This document shows positions 51,501 through 62,200 of a stretch of 64,000 bases of DNA, piece after piece. The notes beneath the pieces are model-generated. The model did no database searches. It was not told the origin of the DNA and saw nothing but the letters and a program-made list of their open reading frames with translations. This DNA comes from Diploscapter coronatus (Eukaryota; Nematoda; Chromadorea; Rhabditida; Rhabditidae): the NCBI GenBank assembly GCA_964036155.1, contig OZ038423.1:68649249-68713248 (forward strand), written 5' to 3'. The first letter of the stretch is position 1. Each line of letters opens with the position of its first letter. The translations under genes were made by a program, and so were the position numbers.

Positions 51501-51723
51501 AGGCGTAGAAAACGTTTTCAGAAATACCAATTCATAATAAAAAAAACATGAGAAACCGTTATATTGCTGATAAGAAGAGTACAAATATACCGCACTCTTG
51601 CGAGTTGAACGTGATGGCATTATTTAAAAAAGGGGTAATTTAAAAAAGACGTCAATTACAAAAATGACGCCTTAAAAATGTACTTACGGTCATTCTGGGT
51701 GGAGTTGGCGTTCGATCTGTCAT
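45548..51723 (-). CDS. LEA-like amphipathic repeat protein with CaaX tail
   Basis: More than a dozen small exons give about 550 residues. The N-terminus is MTDRTPTPPRMT, joined to LDSSDDMDAEKELNQLSSNL. The bulk is strongly hydrophilic, rich in A, K, E, D and S, and built on an 11/22-residue pattern seen clearly in DAKKSVSDTVDAWGE, DAKKSASDTVDAWGE and RAKASDTVDAWGESLKEKKD, then AWQATESVKEDIKDAGDAVA and DSAKESFDHAATSAKD. This resembles group 3 LEA proteins, which stay disordered in water and form amphipathic helices on drying or on membranes. A proline-rich linker (PAPEPTPTVIPPPRPAG) leads to the end APRRRCTIL, a CaaX box whose final leucine favours geranylgeranylation. So I infer a membrane-anchored protein. 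Apolipoprotein/perilipin-like lipid binding is an alternative. No exact orthologue recognised. Confidence 0.72.
46240..46435. repeat. Nested inverted-repeat element
   Basis: TTACCGGGCG (46250) faces CGCCCGGTAA (46276), and ACCGAGCGGTA with GGCAGATA (46300-46330) faces TATCTGCC and TACCGCTCG (46351-46369). The outer AAAGTTACCGGGCGGTATTA is mirrored by AATATCGTCCGGCAACTTT. It lies in a LEA-like gene intron and is probably a miniature element. Confidence 0.6.
47206..47351. repeat. 146-bp inverted repeat
   Basis: AAGTTTTCGATTCGATAT (47220-47237) is perfectly inverted at 47324-47341, and the flanks (GATCA...GTT) match imperfectly beyond. It lies in an intron of the LEA-like gene. Confidence 0.6.
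51591..51620 (-). other. Alternative first exon of LEA-like gene
   Basis: An ATG at 51620 opens a 10-codon exon (MPSRSTRKSA) ending exactly at a GTATAT donor with phase 0, the same phase as the upstream first exon (MTDRTPTPPRMT, 51688-51723, GTAAGT donor). Either could splice to the LDSSDD exon at about 50476. No acceptor precedes it, so it would need its own transcription start. Confidence 0.4.
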
Positions 51724-53859
51724 TGTTGATGTCGATCTCGGTCAATCTCTAGTGCACTTCAGTAGGGCACACTGAAACAAACCATTTCATCCCGTGTCTT
51801 TACCGAAAATTACGCCGTAAACAAAGAGCAATGTATGTTTATGATTTTATCACTTTGCTTCCAACACCATGTGACGAACGAAAATAAGAGAGCGGAGCAA
51901 ATAATTTGAAGAGGACCAATAAAAACGAGGAAAAGAACGAAAGAGTTGGAGAAATAAATTAGGCATTAGGGGAAATGATTTCGAGCTTTATTGACGGAAA
52001 GAAAAAGAAAAAGATAAATATGTGATAAGGGGGAGATTTTTGAAATCTTGGGATCAGATATCGGCTCACGAAAAAAGTTGATATAGGGTTCAAATAAGTT
52101 GCCACTACGTTACATTTTCCCCTCTTATGTGTCTCTCGGCGAGAGAGATAAAACTTGTCATAACATTCGTTATAGTATTCGCCACAAATCAGTAATTAGC
52201 CTACTGATATAGCGACGATTACGATTGTTCCCTCATTAAAGAGGAAAATCGACGCCTCTTTTCTTTTCTCGCCCGTTGTTTATACCGTAAAATGGGAGAT
52301 AATTCACGTAGTGGTTGCAATTTATACAAAATCTAGTAGAACACTACATATTGAATCATCAAAATCTAGATTACATCGCAACTTTTTCTGAAAAATTTGA
52401 TAAAAAAAAGTCTACAAAGTCTGAATCACCACAGAGAAAAGTTTCGAGTCTGTGTTATGAAATAATCAAAATGCGCGTGCTGTAATTTCGTCCTGCAAAA
52501 GCTGCGTTTGAAATAAAAATATGCCACCCGGATTTCAAAAGTTATCCTTTATCGTGGATAAGAAGGTCTTACAAGTTCCATCACGTATTACAAGGAAATG
52601 TCAGGAAATTCGAGCGAGGGAGACATGGCATGGCTTGACATATCGATGAAAAAAATCGAAGGGTGGATTTCTTGCGAAACTTTTTCCCTGATTTCAAACA
52701 TCGCTCAAAAATGCATAAGCGATATTCGGATATCCGGGAACAGCTTCGCAAACAAAACCAATCTAGGCAGAATTTGAGTTTTTCAAGGCTTCGAAAATTC
52801 GTGAAAGGTTGCCAAAAGGGTAATGATTTCAAGGAAAAACTATTGATCGAGCAGGCAATTTGCTTTCGGACATGTGACATAGTAGAGTGGCTAGATTTCA
52901 AAAATTAAATCTGAGATATTTCATGCAGTTTAAGATCCTATTCCTAACCACATGATGGCCAAAAGCTCGGCACACATACACTGAAATAGACAACCTCAGG
53001 TGATATTTAGTACGGATAAAAATGAGCTTTAAGATAAAGTAGAAAAAGATAGCCCAAAGCCAATGAAATGAGATACTCTCTGAAGAGCACTAGCAGGAGG
53101 ATAACATAATGATTTCGAAATGAACTGGCCACATTATGAGGGATGAGCGGGCAAAATTGTCTGGCGCGTATTAGACTGCCGAAATGATGGACGCTGTCAA
53201 TTATATAATGGATATACGAAATCCCGAGCAAGTGTCAAGTGGTGGATATCTGAAATCCTCGAGATTAAAGCCTGGAAAAAGTGAATTTGGAAGTTTGAGA
53301 AGCGTTCACATTAAAGAGGCAAAATCGATGAAGGATATATGAAGTCTGGAATAAACAAAAATATTGTTGGTGGAAAAGTTCAGATTAAAGAAAAACTTCG
53401 ATAAGAAAAAGTGAAAAGCTAGCTGGCAATAATACCTTCTCACACTCGTAAATCTTTGCAAAAACGCAATATTCTCCTGGTCAATGATAAAGGATAGAGG
53501 CTCGAAAGCAGTCTGTGATGCAGAAACTCCGCAGTAAACGAAGTGATTTATCGATTTTCCAGGAACAAAAGTGCCTTGTGGGCAGTTTTATGAGCTGAGA
53601 AAATATATTTCAGGCGGTTTTCTTTCTCTATGCTTAAACATTGGATGGAATTTTTGGCAAGTAGTCGAAGGATATAAACAGATTTTGATGAGCTCTAAGG
53701 AACCCAAGTGTCCTTAATAAAACCTCAGAAAAACGACTGTTATACGGCATTAAAAGGTGAAATGTGCTTATTTATGTGAGAGAGCGCTAATAATCTAGAG
53801 GGCAGAAAAGAAAAAAGAAATTAGTGGATTTGGATAAGCGACAATACGAATTTCTGAAA

Positions 53860-54215
53860 GATTTTGATAAATCGAAAACATCACTCATTAAAACATTGAA
53901 AATCGGAGGGAGAGAGAAAGAAATAGTATTAAAAGACGAGAGAGAAAGAGAAAAAGATGCATCTTCATAGTAAAAGCTGCCCGATCGAAACAAAGAAATC
54001 ACTAAGATCGTCACTAGCAATCGGAGAAATAGCATAGTACAATTGAAGCTCAGAAAGCTAGAAAAAGGGAGAAATAGTACAGAAAATATTAGAGAGAGGG
54101 AGAAAGAGATAAACGGGCAGGCGGTTGTCAAAAGGCCCATCGGCTCTCTTTCTAAAACTCTTTTTCTCTTAGTTTTTCTCTCTCAAAAATCACACTATTT
54201 CTCTACTCTCTTTAT
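53860..54215. repeat. Purine block then pyrimidine block, GAAATAGTA cores
   Basis: Plus-strand purine-rich DNA carries AGAAATAGTATT, GAGAAATAGCATAGTAC and GAGAAATAGTACAG. It is followed by CT-rich DNA ending in CACACTATTTCTCTACTC. The two halves are roughly self-complementary, like a degraded foldback. Similar material is at 38.8-40.3 and 42.8-44.4 kb. Confidence 0.5.
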
Positions 54216-54469
54216 AACCACTTGCTGTTCTGTTAGCAAAGGCGAAAAACATTTTTGTTGACTTCGTCTTTCAAACAACACAGGATGAAACTTTAAAGTT
54301 TTTAATGACGATCCATTACCTTCTCTAATAAAATGATCAAGGATCTATTTATGGGGGATATATGAAATCCAAAGACAAATGACCCATCATTTTGGGATTA
54401 CCACTGTTTCAATGTCAACAACTTGTGAAGTTCTGGGTAAAATCGGGGACGACTGGAGAGATTAAAGGA

Positions 54470-54608
54470 TTCGTTCAGATTTAGTTGCGATGCAGCTCGC
54501 TCGGAATAGCATGGAAAATCAAGAGAGCGTAATTGCACCAGTTCTTTTGCTCTATTAATTTTCCATACTATTCCGAGCGAGTTGCATTGCAACTAAGTCT
54601 GAACGGAC
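54470..54608. mobile_element. 139-bp palindromic MITE, family P copy 2
   Basis: The ends CGTTCAGATTTAGTTGC and GCAACTAAGTCTGAACG are inverted, and the arms contain CTCGCTCGGAATAGCATGGA, matching CTCGCTCGAAATAGCATGGG of the copy at 33112. It is shorter by loss of the second TTGCAA-rich portion of the arm. Confidence 0.72.
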
Positions 54609-55244
54609 CAGACACATGAAATTTTCGAAATAAGGGTACAACTTGTCAAATTCTCGAAGAAAAACTAATTGTGAGTGCGAAAATGCTCAAGAATGGTAGA
54701 TGTAGAAGATAAGTTTGAGTAAATGGTTCTACAGAGGGGATAAACATAAAGCTGAACGTTCTTAACTCGCACCATCTGCAAACACTTCTAGAGAAGAAGA
54801 GAGAAGTTCAGAGTTACAGTATCTCTCCCTCTATTTTCGGCCAACAGCATTACCCTATTTTGTAGAAGCGTAAATGCAGTGCAGAGTTCTTTTCGCCCTC
54901 TTCATTTTCAACACTCTCTAGTCGATGTTCTTTCGTGCTATCACTTTTGAAAATTCGTAAAATTCTTCGATTTTATTTCGAATTTTTCAAAATTATTTTT
55001 TTGGATTCATCGGAATAAATAGCGTCTCACAATCTATTTGAAACTTGAAGATTCGAAGATTATCGCAATTTTCTTAAAATTCTTTGAAACCCGGCCTATT
55101 TTGAAATTTTCTTTCTTAACTGTTTAAAAATTCCTTGGCTTGGCTCTTCATTCGTCATCAAGTGTTCTGCTCGTTCTATTCTTTCTCGACTATAATTTCT
55201 GCAATTTGTTGATTCAGCTTTCATCAAATTTTCGAAGCCCAAAA

Positions 55245-58200
55245 ATGGTGAATCGTGGTGCTCGCGGCGGCAGATTTAGCGGCCCTGGTAATTTGTTAAA
55301 ATTTAAAGTTTTAGAAAGGTTACTCCTGGATTAAAAGATAAAAATACCACCCTACATTTTAAGACTAGAGTCGAAATTCAGCTCAATTTTAAAAAATCGG
55401 TTCAAGCTACATATTAAATTCAAGCTCAAAGTTAAAAATCTAGTTGAAAATTAAAATTCAGTTTGAGCTAAAAATTAAGGTTGAATTCGTAGTCAAAATT
55501 AAAGCTAGTTTGAACTTAGAATAAAAAAAGTCCGAGCTCACCATCGGACTTCTCACAATTAAAAATATTTTCAGGTCGTTTTCCGATGCCGCTCGGTGTG
55601 ATGCGTCCTCTGCCATTTGACATGCAACTGGCCGCTGACAAATTCGAGCGAATTGCCGATTACGACGAAGCCACGCTGACTCAGGTAATTGACGAGAGAT
55701 AATTAGGCTAATTAGCTAGACTTGAATTCACCAATTATTTCGTTCAATGCTTGAAGAGCTGAAGTTGGTATCTCAAGGCTACTCAAATTTCAAATGTCTT
55801 TACCTCATGATAGGAAAACTTGAAACATTATTTTTAAAAGATGCCTTAATTAAAAATTTGGGTCAGCGCGTCACGTATTGAATTTTCAATTTCCTGAAAT
55901 TTTTGGAGAAAAACTTGCATTTTGAAAAAGAAAATTTAAATTTTCAGGATGTGGTTGCGCGCGCCACCCAGCTGACGCCCTCGGAAGGCGAGAAAGGCAT
56001 GGTGGAGGCCCTGCAGAAGAAGATCAAGGAGCTGCTCGAGAAGTTCATCACCACCCCCGACAGCGTGTCTGGAGTGGTTAGCTATTTATTCAACTTCGAG
56101 AGAGAATAACAGTTTATCCCCCACTTTAACGCAAAAATTTTAGCTTCTTCCATTTTTCAGATTAATGAAAAAGGGGCTTATTTCTTCTAAATTCTACCCC
56201 CAAAGTACCAAGTTTCGATTTTTCTGTAGAAGTATTCCCCAGATTTTATTTCTGTGATATAGAGTCCAGAAGATTTTGCCTTCTGAAAAAGAAGTATTTT
56301 CTGAAGAAGAAATCATACTTTTCAGAAAATTGATTTAAAAAAAACATTCTAAACCCGATATTTAGAAAGAAAAATTATAGAAAATAGAAGAAGTGCACGA
56401 GGTTGGCTCGTTGAAGAAGGACGTGGTGCTGAGCGGGCACAAGGTGGGCGATCTGGCCGTTGTCCTCTCGACTCTGCCCACGTTCGAGTTGGTCGCTGCC
56501 CTCGGACATAAAATCACCGACGACTTGAGAAACGCCGGCGAGGGTAGGTTTAAAATGAAAAAGGCTGGCAATTCAAAATATTTACTTTTTTCTTAAGAAG
56601 TTTACCAACCTGAAGCGCATACTTGGAAAATCTAGTAATGTCAAAATTTACGATTTTTCAAACTTCGTCTCAAAGTTTTACCAGACATTTATTTATTTTG
56701 TAATTTCTGATAGCCGCTCTTCTAGTTTCGATTTTTTCAGGATAAAACTATTTGTCTGATTTTCAGCGGTCTCGTTCGTCTCGCACGACTTCGGTGGGGA
56801 AATCAAGGGCTCCACTGTGTCGGTCCGTCTGCTGATCACGACTCTGCCCAAGAATGCTGCCCTCTTGGAGCCGGACTTGCATCGTGAGACATTTCGATTT
56901 TTGTGAAAAAATGTATTTACTCCGTGCTATTCCGTCAAAGCCGGTATTGGCGATGAAATTTGCGATTCGAATTAATTGATTTTTGAAACTTGTGATCAAG
57001 CTTGTTGGATTCGATCGCATTTTTGACGAGTCGGATCGCAAATTTTCTAATCCGCCAGCAAAAGCCTGCTTATGATATTTTATTCTGCATTTTTACTTTG
57101 GTCAAGTCTTAATATAAAAGCAATACTCGAGAAATTTCATTAAACAATTTGGTTTTCTGAAACCTGTTGATTTTCAGTGTCCGAGAAGCTGATGATGATC
57201 AACCACCTGTCGATCCGCCAAGCCGAGTGGTTCACGAGAGTGAGCGAGGGATCTCCGCACAAGGTTATTTTATCTTACTGAGAACGTTTTCTCTAGATTT
57301 TCTATGTGTTAGGTAAAAGTTCTATTTTTTATTTTCAGCTCTTGGTTCGCGTTCTCAAAGACGTCAGAAACCGCCACTCCGGCCTCCAGCCCATGTCCTC
57401 TTGGGTCGTCGAGTATCTGGTAAATTTAAAGGGATTATTGTAATTTCGAAGGAGAATCACGTAGCTTTCACGAAACCCCGAGGATTATTATAATTTCAAG
57501 ATAAGATTACTATATTCTCAAGAAAATTTAAAGATTACTGTAGCTTTCCCTTGCTTATTCGAATTCCTCAATTTTTCAGGCTAACTTCTGCATTTCAAAC
57601 ACGATTAACCACCTGCCGTTGCCTTTGGGTCCCGCCTTCCGCCGTTTCTTCGAAATTCTCTCGGCTGGATTTTTGCTGCCCGGTGCTCCGGCACTTTTCG
57701 ATCCGATCGGTAAAATTTTTACACCTTTTGAAAAATATAGGCTTAAAAAATTTCGATAATACTTGGAAAATCCTCAAACCTGATGTGACATATATGTTTT
57801 TCAAGGTGGTTTCAGGACTGTTTGAAATACGAAATAAACTTGATACGTTTCAAGTATCCCTTGTAAAGAAAATAAGATTTGCAATGTCTAGTGCAAGAAT
57901 GAATTCTTTTTTCGGATAAATTCTAATTTTCAGACTCGTCGTTCCGCATCGGATTCGATATCTCGTGCGAGGACCAGGACAAAATCTGCAGCACTGCGCA
58001 GGTAGAAATGAAGAACATTATAACAAATTTTAATATATCTAGAAATATAAATGCTACAGATAAAAATATCTTTTTAATTCGAAAAAACACCTTTTCTCGA
58101 ATAAGCCCCAAAATTTTGCTGATTTAAAATGAGTGTTCTTTCCAGACCCTGCTTCGTATCATCTGCAGTGGCACGCCCGGCCACAAAGCCGTGCTCGGAC

Positions 58201-58533
58201 TCGACCCGGCCTTCAAGGGCAAGGGTCAGCAATTTTCTTTCTTTATTTTTTTTTGGATAAGTTTCCGAATTTCACAAATTCATTTCGATATTTCAAAGAT
58301 TGAATTCTCGTGGCAAAAGGAATGAATAGTTTGCAGACCTGACGAAGGACGTGCACGTGTGGAACGGGATCGCGATCTCGCCGTTGGAGTCTGCCTATTT
58401 CCCCGACTGCATGAAGCCGCTCTTCCCCGACGAAGACATGGATGCTGAGGGGGAGGGACGAGACGCAGAGGAACCACAACCGCAGACGACAGAGGGAGGG
58501 GATGTCAAGCCAGACACCACTAGTGTTAGCTAA
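55245..58533 (+). CDS. ILF2: NF45 / ILF2 DZF-domain protein
   Basis: Eleven exons join in phase to about 400 residues (human ILF2 is 390). The N-terminus has a short RGG-type stretch (VNRGARGGRFSGPG). The DZF domain, a catalytically dead nucleotidyltransferase fold, fills most of the protein: KIEEVHEVGSLKKDVVLSGH, VGDLAVVLSTLPTFELVAAL, VRLLITTLPKNAALLEPDLH, SIRQAEWFTR, LVRVLKDVRNRHSGLQPMSS, PAFRRFFEILSAGFLLPG and CSTAQTLLRIICSGTPGHKA. The acidic tail (DEDMDAEGEGRDAEEPQP) is as in ILF2. NF45 dimerises with NF90/ILF3-type DZF proteins to bind structured RNA in transcription, splicing and ribosome biogenesis. The 3-prime UTR ends near an AATAAA at 59110, close ahead of NUP133. Confidence 0.93.
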
Positions 58534-59109
58534 AAATCGATAGTCGAAAATACCGTAATCCTTGGGAAGTGTTGGTTTTTATGTTGTTTTTTTTCTATAG
58601 ATATTGTTCTATTTGGAAATTTGGGATTACGGTACTTATTTATTCTTAATTTTTCTTTCCGAAAACTTTGAAAACGATGAGCACTTGAAATTTTTGAGTT
58701 TCGAAAACTAACAACGGAGTTTTTACTAACAATTTCGAAAACTTATGATTTTTCGCGAAAACAAAATCCAAGTTTGGAAAATTTTTACAAAATATCTTTT
58801 TATTTCAGCTGCGAAAGTTCTAGATCGGCTCTCCAGAAATCTCCCAATTTAGGGGAAATCTCAACTTCTTTCTTTTCTCTTTAAAAACACTCCTTCTTGC
58901 ATCTCAGCTAAAACATTGTTAAAATATTGTTTCTTGAGTTAAAATAGTTACCGAATACGTTTCTTCTTTCTTTAGAACATTTTCCTATTTTCTTTTTTAC
59001 AATATCCCCTATATGGAATTGAACCTTCTCCCATCTTTTTCGTAACTTATCAAATTATTTGATTGTTGTTTGTTATTTTTTGACGTAATATTTATTCATC
59101 TTTGGTAAA

Positions 59110-59229
59110 AATAAAGTGGTTTTTGGAGGTTTTATTTCTTAGGCAATATTGGTTGAAAAACCATGTGATATCAGTTTGAAATTCGAATTTTTGGAGCTAA
59201 GATTGGAAAATTTTGGGTTTTCAGCAAAA
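59110..59229 (+). promoter_or_regulatory. Possible operon intercistronic region
   Basis: An AATAAA at 59110-59115 ends the NF45 transcript. About 109 nt after it, TTGGGTTTTCAG (acceptor AG at 59223-59224) lies 5 nt before the NUP133 ATG. This poly(A)-to-acceptor distance is what C. elegans operons show for SL2 trans-splicing. The spacer contains T-rich runs. Confidence 0.5.
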
Positions 59230-62200
59230 ATGCCGAAAAAGTCTGGAAAATTGGATCATTTCGAGTTGGATATCACTTTCGACCGAGTTGGCGGGGAATA
59301 TCCCGCTTGGGTCACGGAAACTTTTCTGGCTGGTAAGAAAATGAAAATTGAAATATTCGAATTGCGGTATTTAGTTTTTTCCTGTCGAATTTTGAAGCTA
59401 TCCAATGAGAACATTATTTTATTTTGAATGTTGAATCAGGTTGAAAAATTTGAAAACTTGATTCGTTCCAGATAGAAGATGAGATTTTGCCGAATCAAGA
59501 GTAAATGATTTTTCTCAGAGCAAGGCAGTCTCTCGACGTCTTCTGCGTCTCTCGGTCACGGACACTGTTGGTTCGTGTCCAAACAGCAGCTGTTCGTCTG
59601 GAAATATCAGGAATCCAAAAGAAGACAGACCATGGGAAACAAGAGATTCGCAAAGATGGCCCTCCCACCCACTGGACTAGGATACTCGGCGAATTGCGTG
59701 GTCGTCTACAAAAACGGTGACACATTTCATTTTTGATGTTCCAAGAAAATCTAGCCACTCTCTAGTGCCGTTTCTATTGTTTCCGTTCTTATTTTGGCAC
59801 TTATTATAGTTAGAAAGAAAGAAGAGCCTATAAAGAAACGAATTACCGCGCTCTTTTGTTTCAGGATCTAACGCAGGTGCTCTGGCAGTGTCTTGCGAAG
59901 GCGTGGCCAGTCATTGGTCGAACATCACAAATCTGAGGCACAGTCAGATGGATCTGGACCTTTCCAGTCAGGTCGTTCTCTCCGTACAACTTCTGGAGCA
60001 ACCCATTGGGGGTAGGTTTGAGAAATTTGGGGCCAAGGGGCGATATTGTCAATTTTCGATGGAAATATTTCTTAGGGTCAATTTTTGAGAACAAAATTTC
60101 CAGAATTTAGTACGGTGTCTTGATCTTGTTTTGACCATTTTCGCTATAAATTTTATAGGCTTCAAAACTGCAAAGGTTTCTTGAAAAATATAACTCATTT
60201 GATATAGATCATTATTGTAGGCTTGGTTTAAAAATTCGAAAAATTTTCAGAGAAGCCCCCGACGTTTCTGCTGACAACGACTTCCGGATCGATTTTCTAT
60301 CTGAGACCCAAAGCGGGCGATCAAGGACATGGCTCGATGGAAGTGCAGAAAATCGCGGGAAGGTATAGTTTTCTATTTCTTTTGTTTATTTTTCAGCTCA
60401 AACTTAATTTTTTATTCTTTGATCAAATACTTCCTATGCTCGTTGTTAACACTTTTTTCAAGCTAAAAAATGATAACGATTAAATTTCAGAGAAACCAAA
60501 GGATTGAGGAGGAGAATTTCGTCTTTGATCTATGGGGCACAAGCGGATGAACAAAGGCGAGAAGGGTTATTATGATCTGAAAATGACTTTAATTTTTCAG
60601 CTCTCCGGCGATCCGTAGCTCAATAATCGAGAAAGATTTTGCTGAAGACGGAATGGAATGGAACAAGCGCTTCTCAGTCGTCGTGGCCCCCAAACTTTTG
60701 ACTCTTTTTGATATTGAAAAGCGTTCCCTGCTCTGGACGATCCACGTTGAGCAGTTCTTCCAGGAATCCATTACCGAGGCTATCAAGGTAAGCCTTTTCG
60801 GTTATTTTGCGAAGTTAAAATTGCTGATTAGCGATCGCCAATTACTGTCGATCTCTCACCATTGTGGAGCTTCCGTAACAAGTGCGCATTACGATTCAAT
60901 TTTCTCGTTGTGTGTTCCCTGCGCTCTCCATTCACTAGCTTACTCTCTCAAAGGCCTTTCACACTTATTCCATATCAACGTAGCCAAAGGAAAGGACGTC
61001 GTGCAGAACGAATAAGAAGCTGCCTGTATTGTAGAGTGCGTTATTTTGCATGTATTGGCGAGTTCAAATGTTCAAAAGGCTCAATCACAATGCGCACTAT
61101 TCACGGAAGCTCCACAATTGTGATAAATCGACAGTAACTCGTGTTATAAAATTTCAAATATAAGATTTTCTGAAGTTTTTATTTTTTAAGTTAAAAACTC
61201 GTGAGTCAATTGGTCAATGAATTTTAATTTGTACATTATTTGACGGAATTTTCTGAGACTTATTTAATTTTTAAGGTTTGGAATGTTTTTCTAACTTTCG
61301 AGGTAAAGAATTGAATGATGAATAGCATATTTTAGGTCTTCACCAGAGAAACTTCAATCACTGGAGTTCGTCTTTGGATGCTGGACGCAGTCGAGTTCAG
61401 GGACTCTCTCCTTTGCCTTCTCGGCGCTACTTGCAATGAAAGACATGGAACTGTGCTCTTCTTCCTGGGTAATTAAGCAGATAATTAGGTAGTTAAGTAG
61501 GAGATAAATAAATACTTAATTACAGCAACCCTGGACAATTATGAGATTGAACCAGACGAAGTGGCATGGTGCTCCGCCGTCATCTATCCGTCGGAAACTG
61601 TTAGAGTAAGTTGGGATTTTTCCAGATCGTAAAGGAAACGTGAAATGATCTAAAAATTTTGCGAAAATTTGTAGGCAATTTTTTAAACATGTTTTTTTTT
61701 TTTAATTTTCATAAATGCTGATTAGACCAATTGGGAAATAACGTGTCTGGGAAATTATACATTATAGAGCTTTTTGAAGCTTATGATTTTATTGAAATTT
61801 TGAAGGATGGTAGGAACTACAACGTAATAGAATGTTAGAAAAGATGAAATTTTACGAGATTTCTCGAAACACCATCTTTTCAGTACGAAGAAGAAGAGGA
61901 ATTCGTTGGAAAAGTCTCTCTTCTGGTGCCCGGGAACACTGCCAAGTCGAGGAAGAATGACGGTACCGACGGAGTGCTGATTCTGCATCCCAATTTCGGT
62001 AAGATTTATTTTGTATCCTTTCTTTTCAGCGCTATTTATAAGACCACGATATGTTAGAATATGAAAATTGGACATAGAGATAACAACTCCTTACCTTTCC
62101 TAATCTTATTTTATGCCAGTATAAAGCTCATGACATAATAACATGTAAAATGAGAGAGATATCGGTTTCCTAGTTTTCTAAACTCTTTCACATGTGTTAG

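Larger units (their letters stand above)
51724..55244. other. Intergenic region with purine block and MITE
   Basis: About 3.5 kb separates the divergent starts of the LEA-like gene (minus) and NF45 (plus). It holds a polypurine/polypyrimidine block at 53.86-54.21 kb and the palindromic element at 54470-54608. An 81-codon open frame at 52663-52908 is basic but has no splice or family support. Confidence 0.5.

Noticed and set aside
52581..52908. Overlapping open frames on both strands, one basic and 81 codons long
   Set aside because: No splice partners in frame, no family features, and the frame just upstream (from 52521) ends in a stop in another phase.
60653..61137. Long open frames running past the NUP133 exon into 60790-61137
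   Set aside because: After the AAGGTAAG donor at about 60788 they cross an intron and the inverted-repeat element; the downstream NUP133 exon joins in phase without them.
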